A stretch of DNA of 5,743 nt from an uncultured bacterium (lineage in GTDB: Bacteria > Bacillota > Clostridia > Lachnospirales > Lachnospiraceae): NCBI GenBank assembly GCA_905214855.1, contig CAJMNU010000097.1:1-5743 (forward strand). The letters are read 5' to 3'. A program made the translations under genes and the position numbers. This document shows, in pieces, positions 1 to 5,211 of the stretch; position 1 is the stretch's first letter, and every line of letters begins with the position of its first letter. The notes below the pieces were generated by a model. That model saw only the letters and a list, made by a program, of their open reading frames with translations, did no database searches and was not told the origin of the DNA.

Positions 1-1
1 C

Positions 2-961
2 GCAGGTTTGGTGGATATCAGTACTACAAAAGAGTATGAAGGTCTTCACATTGAAAAGATCGCAGATCATACCAGAGCTTTCATGAAAGTACAGGATGGA
101 TGTAACCAGTTTTGTAGTTATTGCATTATTCCATATACCAGAGGAAGAGTGCGCAGCCGTGAGATGTCCGATGTTTTAGAAGAAGCTAGAACATTAGTGA
201 GATCAGGGTATCAGGAATTGGTTTTGACAGGAATCCATTTGAGTTCTTATGGGAAAGATTTTTCAGAAGAGAAAAAAGTAGGTTTACTGGATTTGATCGA
301 GGCGATCCATGAGATTGAAGGAGTGAAAAGAATCCGGCTTGGATCACTTGAGCCACGTATTATCACACTAGAATTTGCAAAAAGACTTGCTGCACTTCCA
401 AAGGTTTGCCCACATTTCCATTTATCTTTGCAGAGTGGATGTAATGCGACTTTAAAACGTATGAACAGGCATTATTCTGTGGAAGATTATCTGGAAAGAT
501 GTGAGATCCTTCGAAGTGTTTATGAAAATCCAGCAATTACCACAGATGTGATCGTAGGTTTTCCAGGAGAATCAGAAGAAGAATTTGAAGAAACCAGAGA
601 ATTTCTGAAAAAGGTACATTTTTATGAAATGCATGTCTTTAAATATTCCAGAAGGGCAGGTACGCGTGCAGCAGATATGCCTGATCAAGTGCCTGAAACA
701 GTAAAAAGTGAGAGAAGCGATGTGCTTTTGGAATTGGAACATGCAATGTCATTAGAATACAGAAGAAGTTTTGCCGGACAGAGAAAAACAGTTCTTTTGG
801 AAGAAAAGACAGTGATAGATGGACAGGAATATTGGATTGGACATACAAAAGAGTATGTGAAAGCAATCGTACCTTGTCAGAATCATCTGAAAAATACAAT
901 GGTTACAGGTGAATTTACAGCAATGTTGAACGAAGAACTCTGGATGATGCAGACAGAATAA
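2..961 (+). CDS. mtaB: MtaB, tRNA t6A37 methylthiotransferase (5' end outside window)
   Basis: Radical-SAM methylthiotransferase that converts t6A at position 37 of ANN-decoding tRNAs to ms2t6A. The frame is open from the first bases of the window, so the N-terminal UPF0004 domain, with its own cluster cysteines, lies upstream. The radical-SAM CxxxCxxC motif is visible, with Cys codons at 101, 113 and 122 inside DGCNQFCSYCIIPYTRGRVR. Further family blocks are LTGIHLSSYG, HFHLSLQSGCNATLKRMNR and TTDVIVGFPGE. The last 60 or so residues (from about 773) fit the RNA-binding TRAM domain. The IIPYTRGRVRSR and LTGIHLSSYG wording fits MtaB (YqeV) better than MiaB or RimO; that choice rests on remembered family sequences. 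The TAA at 959-961 is followed by a gap with a new promoter, so the gene appears to end its transcription unit or to be read through into ireB. Confidence 0.93.
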   Translation, partial: AGLVDISTTKEYEGLHIEKIADHTRAFMKVQDGCNQFCSYCIIPYTRGRVRSREMSDVLEEARTLVRSGYQELVLTGIHLSSYGKDFSEEKKVGLLDLIEAIHEIEGVKRIRLGSLEPRIITLEFAKRLAALPKVCPHFHLSLQSGCNATLKRMNRHYSVEDYLERCEILRSVYENPAITTDVIVGFPGESEEEFEETREFLKKVHFYEMHVFKYSRRAGTRAADMPDQVPETVKSERSDVLLELEHAMSLEYRRSFAGQRKTVLLEEKTVIDGQEYWIGHTKEYVKAIVPCQNHLKNTMVTGEFTAMLNEELWMMQTE

Positions 962-1015
962 AGAAAAATTGTCGAATTGTACAGAATTGTATGAGAAAAT
1001 TTAAGAATTATTCTC

Positions 1016-1044
1016 TTGCCGAAACAGAAAGAATCGTATAAAAT
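1016..1044 (+). promoter_or_regulatory. Candidate sigma-A promoter for ireB-ruvX-DUF1292
   Basis: TTGCCG (1016-1021, 4 of 6 against TTGACA) is followed after exactly 17 bases by TAAAAT (1039-1044, 5 of 6 against TATAAT). The predicted start, near 1051, gives a leader of about 25 bases that still includes the ireB ribosome binding site. It lies in the only sizeable gap between mtaB and ireB. Read by eye, not tested. Confidence 0.55.
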
Positions 1045-1059
1045 AGTAATGAACAACTA

Positions 1060-1064
1060 AAGGA
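1060..1064 (+). promoter_or_regulatory. Ribosome binding site that fixes the ireB start
   Basis: AAGGA lies 10 bases before the ATG at 1075 but only one base before the in-frame GTG at 1066. The GTG is therefore too close to use, which makes the ATG the start. This also gives the N-terminus MGSIYNT, matching the MG- beginning usual in this family. Confidence 0.75.
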
Positions 1065-1074
1065 CGTGATAAAG

Positions 1075-1335
1075 ATGGGTAGCATTTATAATACACAATT
1101 TTTTAAAGCTCCGCAGGACAATAAATTGGAGGTAAGTCAGGTCTTAGAACAGGTTTATGTTGCCCTGACTGAGAAGGGATATAATCCGATCAATCAGATG
1201 GTTGGTTATATTATTTCTGGTGACCCAACCTATATTACCAGTCATAACAGTGCCAGAAGCCTGATTATGAAAGTGGAACGTGATGAGATTTTGGAAGAAC
1301 TGATGCGCACATATATTGATGCAAAGTTAAAGTAA
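1075..1335 (+). CDS. ireB: IreB family protein (UPF0297/DUF965)
   Basis: Small cytoplasmic protein of 86 residues, the usual size for the family. The core EKGYNPINQMVGYIISGDPTYITSHNSARSLI and the following ERDEILEEL are hallmark IreB sequence. In Enterococcus faecalis IreB is a substrate of the PASTA-domain kinase IreK and of its phosphatase, and it influences cephalosporin tolerance. Phosphorylation there is at N-terminal threonines, which I recall as Thr4 and Thr7. Here Thr7 is present, position 4 is Ile and position 3 is Ser. The gene is first in the conserved ireB-ruvX-DUF1292 cluster and has its own candidate promoter. The family assignment is firm. A role in wall-stress signalling in this organism is inferred from the family. 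Confidence 0.95.
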   Translation: MGSIYNTQFFKAPQDNKLEVSQVLEQVYVALTEKGYNPINQMVGYIISGDPTYITSHNSARSLIMKVERDEILEELMRTYIDAKLK

Positions 1336-1375
1336 AGAGTAAGGGCGGATAAAATCGACAGAGAAACAGGCGAAA

Positions 1376-1402
1376 AAGTTGGTTGTTTAACCAGCTTATT
1401 TT
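1376..1402 (+). terminator. Weak hairpin plus T-rich tail between ireB and ruvX
   Basis: The arms 1376-1384 (AAGTTGGTT) and 1389-1397 (AACCAGCTT) form a 9-bp stem with one G-U pair and a four-base loop, followed by ATTTT. The tail is short, so this is more likely a partial terminator or an RNA-processing structure than a strong stop. It could reduce ruvX expression relative to ireB. The ruvX ribosome binding site (TGGAGA, 1407-1412) lies just outside the stem. Confidence 0.4.
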
Positions 1403-1418
1403 GCTATGGAGAAATTAA

Positions 1419-1946
1419 ATGAAAACTACGAGAATTATGGGATTGGATTTTGGTTCCAAGACAGTTGGAGTAGCAGTGAGCGATCCTTTGGGTTTGACAG
1501 CACAAGGGGTAGAGACGATTGTACGAAAAAATGAGGACAAACTGCGCCAGACTTGTGCCCGCATTGAAGCATTGATCGCAGAGTACGAGGTTGGACTTTT
1601 GGTTTTAGGATATCCTAAAAACATGGATGATACGATCGGAGAACGTGCAAGAAAGACAGAGGAGTTTCGTGATATGATTGCGAGACGTACCGGTCTTTCC
1701 GTTGTTTTATGGGACGAAAGACTGACTACCGTGGAGGCAGAGCAGATTTTGATAGAGAGTGGTGTGAGAAGAGAACACCGTAAGGCAGTGATCGATAAAA
1801 TTGCGGCAATGATTATTTTACAGAGTTATTTGGATGATGTCAGATGGAAAAATTCAAAAAGTATGTGCCATCAGTCAAGTACGGATGAGATAGGGGAAGA
1901 AACAGAAACGGAAGGAAATGCCCCCAAAAATGATCTGGATCAATAG
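1419..1946 (+). CDS. ruvX: RuvX/YqgF family nuclease (putative pre-16S rRNA nuclease)
   Basis: RNase H-fold protein of the YqgF family, implicated in 16S rRNA 5' maturation in E. coli and also proposed as a Holliday-junction resolvase. Visible motifs: [15 protein letters not shown] (residues 8-22) with the first catalytic Asp10; [17 protein letters not shown] (61-77); [15 protein letters not shown] (97-111) with Asp99 and Glu100; and a final acidic position, Asp126, in [13 protein letters not shown]. The ATG has TGGAGA seven bases upstream. The conserved fold ends near residue 140. The remaining 35 residues are a polar, acidic tail ([11 protein letters not shown]) that is longer than most family members carry. 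It sits between ireB and the DUF1292 gene, as in many Firmicutes. Confidence 0.95.
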   Translation: MKTTRIMGLDFGSKTVGVAVSDPLGLTAQGVETIVRKNEDKLRQTCARIEALIAEYEVGLLVLGYPKNMDDTIGERARKTEEFRDMIARRTGLSVVLWDERLTTVEAEQILIESGVRREHRKAVIDKIAAMIILQSYLDDVRWKNSKSMCHQSSTDEIGEETETEGNAPKNDLDQ

Positions 1947-1957
1947 AAATGGAGAAT

Positions 1958-1975
1958 AGGAGGAATAAAGAAGGA
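1958..1975 (+). promoter_or_regulatory. Double Shine-Dalgarno before the DUF1292 gene
   Basis: A near-perfect AGGAGG (1958-1963) lies 16 bases from the ATG at 1980, too far for normal use. A weaker AAGGA (1971-1975) lies only four bases away, which is rather close. No ATG, GTG or TTG start in the right frame lies between them, so the ATG at 1980 still stands. Initiation may be less than optimal. Confidence 0.45.
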
Positions 1976-1979
1976 TAGT

Positions 1980-2258
1980 ATGGGAGAAGAACAGGAAAAA
2001 CAAATCACCCTTCAGGCAGACGGGGAGGAAGTTCGTTTTTATGTTTTAGAGGAGACAAGGATCAATGGAATGAACTATCTTCTGGTAACAGACTGTGAAG
2101 AGGAAGAGGACGGAGAGTGTTATATTTTAAAAGATACTTCCAGTGATGAGGAGGAAGAAGCCGTTTACGAGTTTGTTGAGAATGATGCAGAGTTGGATTA
2201 TATGTTTAAAATTTTCACGGAACTTCTGGGTGATGAAGATGTGGAAATCGTAAAATAA
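1980..2258 (+). CDS. DUF1292 (UPF0473, YrzB-like) protein
   Basis: Small, strongly acidic cytoplasmic protein of 92 residues and unknown biochemical function. The pattern of an Ile/Thr-rich beta strand, an acidic block (residues 39-45), YILKDTSSDEEEEAVYEFVEN and a C-terminal helix (DAELDYMFKIFTELL) is typical of DUF1292. The family almost always travels with ireB and ruvX in Firmicutes, which is the main clue that it belongs to the same unit. Two stop codons stand almost together at the end (TAA then TAG). In many related genomes, as I recall, a Fur-type regulator gene lies between this gene and RNase J. Here only 45 bases separate them. Confidence 0.88.
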   Translation: MGEEQEKQITLQADGEEVRFYVLEETRINGMNYLLVTDCEEEEDGECYILKDTSSDEEEEAVYEFVENDAELDYMFKIFTELLGDEDVEIVK

Positions 2259-2288
2259 TAGAATGAGAACGCTTAAAAAGGATAATTT

Positions 2289-2295
2289 GGAGGTG
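2289..2295 (+). promoter_or_regulatory. Ribosome binding site selecting the TTG start of RNase J
   Basis: GGAGGTG is a near-ideal Shine-Dalgarno sequence eight bases before TTG at 2304. No ATG or GTG in this frame sits at a useful distance. The site therefore supports the uncommon start codon and the inclusion of the charged N-terminal extension. Confidence 0.7.
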
Positions 2296-2303
2296 TCAGT
2301 TAT

Positions 2304-2729
2304 TTGAAACAGGGAAAAAACGAAAATCATTTTGAAAAGCATGAAAAACCAGAAAAATATGAAAAGAAAGACAGAAATGAGAGACAGACAGAGAAACCAG
2401 ACAAGTTAGCTGTTAAGAAAAAAAACAACAAAGTGAAAATTATCCCTCTTGGAGGTCTGGAACAGATTGGAATGAACATGACAGTGATCGAGTATGAGGA
2501 TACGATGATCGTAATCGACTGTGGTTTGACCTTCCCAGGAGAAGATATGTTAGGAATCGATCTGGTGATCCCAGATGTCACATATCTTAAAAATAATATA
2601 GATAAATTAAAAGGCTTTGTCATTACTCATGGACATGAGGATCATATTGGTGCTCTTCCGTATGTTTTAAAAGAAGTGAATGCACCAGTTTATGGAACAA
2701 AGCTGACGGTTGCTTTGATCGAGAACTGA
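2304..2729 (+). CDS. RNase J N-terminal fragment
   Basis: This 141-residue reading begins at TTG with a strong ribosome binding site. Residues 1-43 are a disordered-looking Lys/Glu/Asn-rich extension not present in Bacillus RNase J1. From residue 44 the beta-lactamase fold begins: KIIPLGGLEQIGMNM, IDCGLTFPGEDMLGIDLVIPD and THGHEDHIG, with metal ligands His109, His111, Asp113 and His114 (codons 2628-2645). The fragment stops after VYGTKLTVALIEN. It lacks the remaining metal ligands, the beta-CASP domain and the C-terminal domain, so it should not be active alone. Confidence 0.7.
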   Translation: MKQGKNENHFEKHEKPEKYEKKDRNERQTEKPDKLAVKKKNNKVKIIPLGGLEQIGMNMTVIEYEDTMIVIDCGLTFPGEDMLGIDLVIPDVTYLKNNIDKLKGFVITHGHEDHIGALPYVLKEVNAPVYGTKLTVALIEN

Positions 2730-2732
2730 AAG
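2720..2732 (+). other. Frame-disruption site in RNase J
   Basis: The bases GAGAACTGAAAG (2721-2732) read Glu-Asn-stop in the upstream frame and ...CTG AAA in the downstream frame. An ancestral GAG AAC AAA CTG AAA would contain AAC twice, four bases apart. Loss of four bases between those short repeats gives exactly the observed sequence, which fits replication slippage. The ancestral codon is assumed from family alignment, not observed. Confidence 0.6.
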
Positions 2733-2743
2733 AACACAATCTG

Positions 2744-4069
2744 TTGAAAACAACAAAAAGAAAAGTAGTAAAACATGGTCAGTCTATTAATCTGGGAAGT
2801 TTCCGTATTGAATTTATCAAGACAAATCATAGTATTGCGGATGCTTGTGCACTTGCCATTTTTACACCAGCAGGTATTATTCTTCATACAGGAGACTTTA
2901 AAATTGATTATACGCCTGTATTTGGAGAACCAGCAGATCTGCAGCGTTTTGCAGAATTAGGTAAAAAAGGTGTATTGGCAATGTTATGTGAGAGTACCAA
3001 TGCAATACGTCCGGGATTTACCATGTCAGAGCGTACCGTGGGAAAGACATTTGATGCGATCTTTGCGGAACATAAAAATAACAGGATCATTGTGGCAACA
3101 TTTGCTTCTAATGTGGATCGTGTGCAGCAGGTAATCAACTCTGCTTATAAATATGGGCGTAAGGTAGTCATTGAAGGGCGCAGTATGGTGAATGTGATAG
3201 GAACTGCAAGTGAGCTGGGATATATCAATATTCCGGAAGGAACACTGATTGATATTGAACATCTGAGAAATTATACTCCAGAACAGACAGTAATCATCAC
3301 CACAGGAAGTCAGGGAGAATCTTTGGCGGCATTGTCCCGAATGGCATCTTCCCTGCATAAAAAAGTGACCATTATGCCAACCGATGTCGTGATCATGAGT
3401 TCTACTCCGATTCCAGGCAATGAGAAAGCAGTTGCTCGTGTGATCAACGAGTTATCTATGAAAGGTGCAGAGGTGATCTCACAGGATACCCATGTTTCCG
3501 GTCATGCATGTCAGGAAGAGATCAAATTGATGTATTCCTTGATCCATCCTAAGTATTCTTTGCCGATCCATGGAGAGTATCGTCATCTGATGGCACAGAA
3601 AAACATTGCAGAATCCATGGGAATGCCAAAAGAAAATATTATGATCATGGCATCTGGAGATGTGATCGAAGTTTCGGAAGAGTGTATCCGTCAGGCAGGA
3701 AGAGTGCAGGCAGGAAGTGTTTTAGTAGACGGATTGGGTGTAGGAGATGTAGGAAATATCGTATTAAGAGATAGACAGAATCTTGCACAAAATGGTATCA
3801 TTGTAGTTGTTTTGACACTGGAGCGTTATACTAATCAGCTTTTGGCAGGTCCGGATATTGTCTCCAGAGGGTTTGTTTATGTAAGAGAAGCAGAGAGTTT
3901 GATGGAAGAGGCAAAGATGGTTGTGGATAATGCATTGAATGACTGCCTTGACCATCATGTCAGCGATTGGAGCAAAATTAAGAATGTGATCCGTGACAGT
4001 TTGAGTGATTTCCTTTGGAGAAAGATGAAGAGAAATCCGATGATTCTTCCAATCATCATGGAAGTATAG
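2744..4069 (+). CDS. RNase J C-terminal fragment, no convincing start
   Basis: The frame is open from about 2726 and has a TTG at 2744, but I see no good ribosome binding site before it, so independent translation is doubtful. From that TTG the 441 residues carry TNHSIAD (His29), HTGDFK (Asp51), the beta-CASP blocks ATFASNVDRVQQ, EGRSM, TGSQGE and SSTPIPGNE, then HVSGHACQEE (Ser252, His254) and PIHGEYR (His276). The C-terminal domain ends in the family signature RNPMILPIIMEV. The usual SDSTN block reads CESTN here. The HxHxDH motif is absent because it lies on the other side of the break. Confidence 0.65.
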   Translation: MKTTKRKVVKHGQSINLGSFRIEFIKTNHSIADACALAIFTPAGIILHTGDFKIDYTPVFGEPADLQRFAELGKKGVLAMLCESTNAIRPGFTMSERTVGKTFDAIFAEHKNNRIIVATFASNVDRVQQVINSAYKYGRKVVIEGRSMVNVIGTASELGYINIPEGTLIDIEHLRNYTPEQTVIITTGSQGESLAALSRMASSLHKKVTIMPTDVVIMSSTPIPGNEKAVARVINELSMKGAEVISQDTHVSGHACQEEIKLMYSLIHPKYSLPIHGEYRHLMAQKNIAESMGMPKENIMIMASGDVIEVSEECIRQAGRVQAGSVLVDGLGVGDVGNIVLRDRQNLAQNGIIVVVLTLERYTNQLLAGPDIVSRGFVYVREAESLMEEAKMVVDNALNDCLDHHVSDWSKIKNVIRDSLSDFLWRKMKRNPMILPIIMEV

Positions 4070-4095
4070 GAAAGGTTTTCCATCTTTTCTTTTTA
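4068..4095 (+). terminator. Terminator-like T-rich element after RNase J
   Basis: Arms 4068-4074 (AGGAAAG) and 4084-4090 (CTTTTCT) can form a 7-bp stem with one G-U pair and a nine-base loop, followed by TTTT. An alternative short hairpin, GGAAA/TTTCC (4069-4081), overlaps it. Both are weak. The T-rich run and the following 69-base gap suggest partial termination between RNase J and the next gene. Confidence 0.38.
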
Positions 4096-4111
4096 GACAG
4101 TCATATATACT
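4085..4111 (+). promoter_or_regulatory. Possible weak promoter for the YceG-like/trmR/U32 cluster
   Basis: TATACT (4106-4111) is a good -10 box (5 of 6), but the best upstream partner, TTTTCT (4085-4090), is poor and spaced 15 bases away. An alternative pairing is TAGACA (4094-4099, 5 of 6) with TAGAGT (4118-4123), spaced 18. Either would place the start just before the gene at 4139. Low confidence. Confidence 0.28.
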
Positions 4112-4138
4112 GCATTGTAGAGTAAGAAAGGATTTTGC

Positions 4139-4540
4139 ATGAGCAAAAAGAATGGCACAGCGGGGGATGCCGGAAAAGTCGGTCTGAGTATATTTGGGGT
4201 ATCGTTTCGTATTGTTATCTGGATTCTGGTAGTTATACTTTTGTATACAGGAATCAAGGAAGGTTACCAGTTTGGGTATGCGGTTTTTGATTCTAAACCG
4301 GTAGCACAGGGAGAAGGAGTGGAAAAAACCGTGACCATTCCAGAAAAAACGTCACCAGTTTCCGTAGCAAAAGTTCTGGAGGAAAAGGGACTGGTGAAGG
4401 ACAAATATGTATTTGTGGTACAGTATTTGTTATTTGAATGCGAACCACAGTCAGGTACGTATACTTTAAGTACTTCCATGTCTCCCAGAGATATCATACA
4501 ACAATTGAATAAGGCGGGAGAAGAAGATGATAGTGAATGA
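4139..4540 (+). CDS. Short membrane-anchored YceG/MltG-like protein without catalytic domain
   Basis: Predicted inner-membrane protein of 133 residues. A Lys-rich start is followed by one hydrophobic segment (about residues 16-38, FRIVIWILVVILLY), then an outside region. Residues 63-125 (KTVTIPEKTSPVSVAKVLEEKGLVKDKYVF, SGTYTLSTSMSPRDIIQQL) follow the pattern of the LysM-like N-terminal part of MltG/YceG: a short strand, xSxxxVAxxLxxxGLI, an aG-Y-Lxxxms motif, then I-xxL. MltG is an endolytic murein transglycosylase of about 330 residues or more. Its catalytic domain with the active Glu is absent, and the frame ends inside the start of the next gene, so there is no downstream remnant. AAAGGA (4127-4132) six bases before the ATG supports the start. 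A wall-related binding role is inference only. Confidence 0.75.
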   Translation: MSKKNGTAGDAGKVGLSIFGVSFRIVIWILVVILLYTGIKEGYQFGYAVFDSKPVAQGEGVEKTVTIPEKTSPVSVAKVLEEKGLVKDKYVFVVQYLLFECEPQSGTYTLSTSMSPRDIIQQLNKAGEEDDSE

Positions 4541-5165
4541 GAGAATCCGTGACTACATCCATTCACTGGAGAAAAGCCGTGGAGAGATATTAGATCATAT
4601 AGAACAGGAAGCAAGACAGGATGGAGTTCCCATTATAAAAAAAGAAACAGCTGCTTTTCTGGAAACGATGGTTGCTTCCATAAGACCGTCTGCTATTTTA
4701 GAAGTAGGGACGGCTGTGGGATATTCAGCGCTTTTGATGAGTCGTGTTATGCCTCCTCATTGCCAGATCACAACAATTGAGAATTATGAGAAAAGGATCA
4801 TAAAAGCTAGAGAAAATTTTGAGCGTGCCGGTGAAACGAGAATCCATTTGCTGGATGGGGATGCCGGTCAGATTTTAAAAACTTTGAATGGTCCATATGA
4901 TCTGATTTTTATGGATGCTGCAAAAGGACAGTATATTCACTGGCTTCCCGATATCCTGCGTGTCTTGGCATCAAGAGGTGTGCTGATCTCCGACAATGTA
5001 TTACAGGATGGAAGAATTGTAGAATCCCGTTTCGCGGTGGAGAGAAGAGACAGAACCATCCATTCCAGAATCAGAGAATATTTGTTTACTCTGACGCATC
5101 ATCCAGAGTTGATCAGTTCGATCATTCCTATTGGAGATGGTGTGGCACTTAGTACAAAGAAATGA
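4527..5165 (+). CDS. trmR: SAM-dependent O-methyltransferase, likely TrmR (tRNA ho5U34 methyltransferase)
   Basis: Class I, metal-dependent O-methyltransferase of 212 residues. The SAM-binding motif is ILEVGTAVGYSALLM (57-71), with acidic Glu85 in TTIENYEKR and the adenine-region block LLDGDA (108-113). The catalytic metal site is readable as Asp130 in DLIFMDAAKGQY plus Asp156-Asn157 in ISDNVL, the Asp/Asp-Asn arrangement of this family. Bacillus YrrM (TrmR) methylates 5-hydroxyuridine at the tRNA wobble position to 5-methoxyuridine and sits beside U32 genes that make the hydroxyl, as here. That neighbourhood is the main reason for choosing TrmR over a generic catechol-type methyltransferase. 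The start overlaps the previous gene by 14 bases, with GGGAG (4516-4520) six bases upstream, suggesting coupled translation. Confidence 0.85.
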   Translation: MIVNERIRDYIHSLEKSRGEILDHIEQEARQDGVPIIKKETAAFLETMVASIRPSAILEVGTAVGYSALLMSRVMPPHCQITTIENYEKRIIKARENFERAGETRIHLLDGDAGQILKTLNGPYDLIFMDAAKGQYIHWLPDILRVLASRGVLISDNVLQDGRIVESRFAVERRDRTIHSRIREYLFTLTHHPELISSIIPIGDGVALSTKK

Positions 5166-5171
5166 TAAGAT

Positions 5172-5193
5172 TTAGCGCAAAATGTGCTAATTT
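5172..5193 (+). terminator. Small hairpin between trmR and the U32 gene
   Basis: TTAGCGC (5172-5178) and GTGCTAA (5184-5190) form a 7-bp stem with one G-U pair around an AAAAT loop, followed by only TTT. The T tract is too short for a convincing terminator. It may be a processing or partial attenuation structure within the trmR-U32 unit. The U32 ribosome binding site (AGAGG, 5202-5206) lies downstream and stays free. Confidence 0.3.
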
Positions 5194-5211
5194 AGAAAAA
5201 GAGAGGTAATT

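Larger units (their letters stand above)
2304..4069 (+). pseudogene. rnj: Ribonuclease J, frame broken near 2726
   Basis: RNase J is a metallo-beta-lactamase/beta-CASP enzyme with 5'-3' exonuclease and endonuclease activity, central to mRNA decay and rRNA maturation in Firmicutes. The two frames together align across the whole family from LGGLEQIGMN to the C-terminal MILPIIMEV, but the first ends at TGA 2727-2729 and the second continues from CTG at 2726. Family members read about IENKLKEHNLL here; this sequence reads IEN-stop in one frame and LKEHNLL in the other. That is one codon plus one base short, a net loss of four bases. Joined across the break, the protein would be about 588 residues, longer than Bacillus RNase J1 because of a charged N-terminal extension. 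There is no slippery heptamer at the junction. All else is conserved and shows no second lesion, so the break is either recent or a sequence error. Confidence 0.85.

Noticed and set aside
639..899. Minus-strand open frame of 86 codons inside mtaB
   Set aside because: It lies wholly within the conserved coding frame of mtaB, has no recognisable family motif and no convincing ribosome binding site. It is a shadow frame.
1001..1013. Near-palindrome AGAATTATTCT as a terminator for mtaB
   Set aside because: The loop would be a single base, so it cannot fold as a hairpin, and no T-run follows. It may be chance in AT-rich DNA.
1336..1418. Riboswitch or small RNA between ireB and ruvX
   Set aside because: The gap is only 83 bases and holds one simple hairpin, with no multi-helix structure or recognisable conserved core.
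2720..2732. Programmed -1 ribosomal frameshift in RNase J
   Set aside because: The bases before the stop do not form an X XXY YYZ slippery site, and such recoding is not known to me for RNase J.
2775..2960. Second plus-strand frame of 61 codons within RNase J
   Set aside because: It overlaps the conserved frame that encodes the His and Asp metal ligands. It is an out-of-frame artefact.
2327..3358. Several minus-strand open frames across RNase J, including 98- and 110-codon ones
   Set aside because: Their sequences are hydrophobic or Ser/Phe-rich mirror images of the conserved RNase J coding strand and resemble no known family.
4264..4614. Minus-strand frame of 116 codons across the YceG-like/trmR junction
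   Set aside because: It covers two plus-strand genes that each have a good start signal and family motifs, and the translated product shows no recognisable feature.
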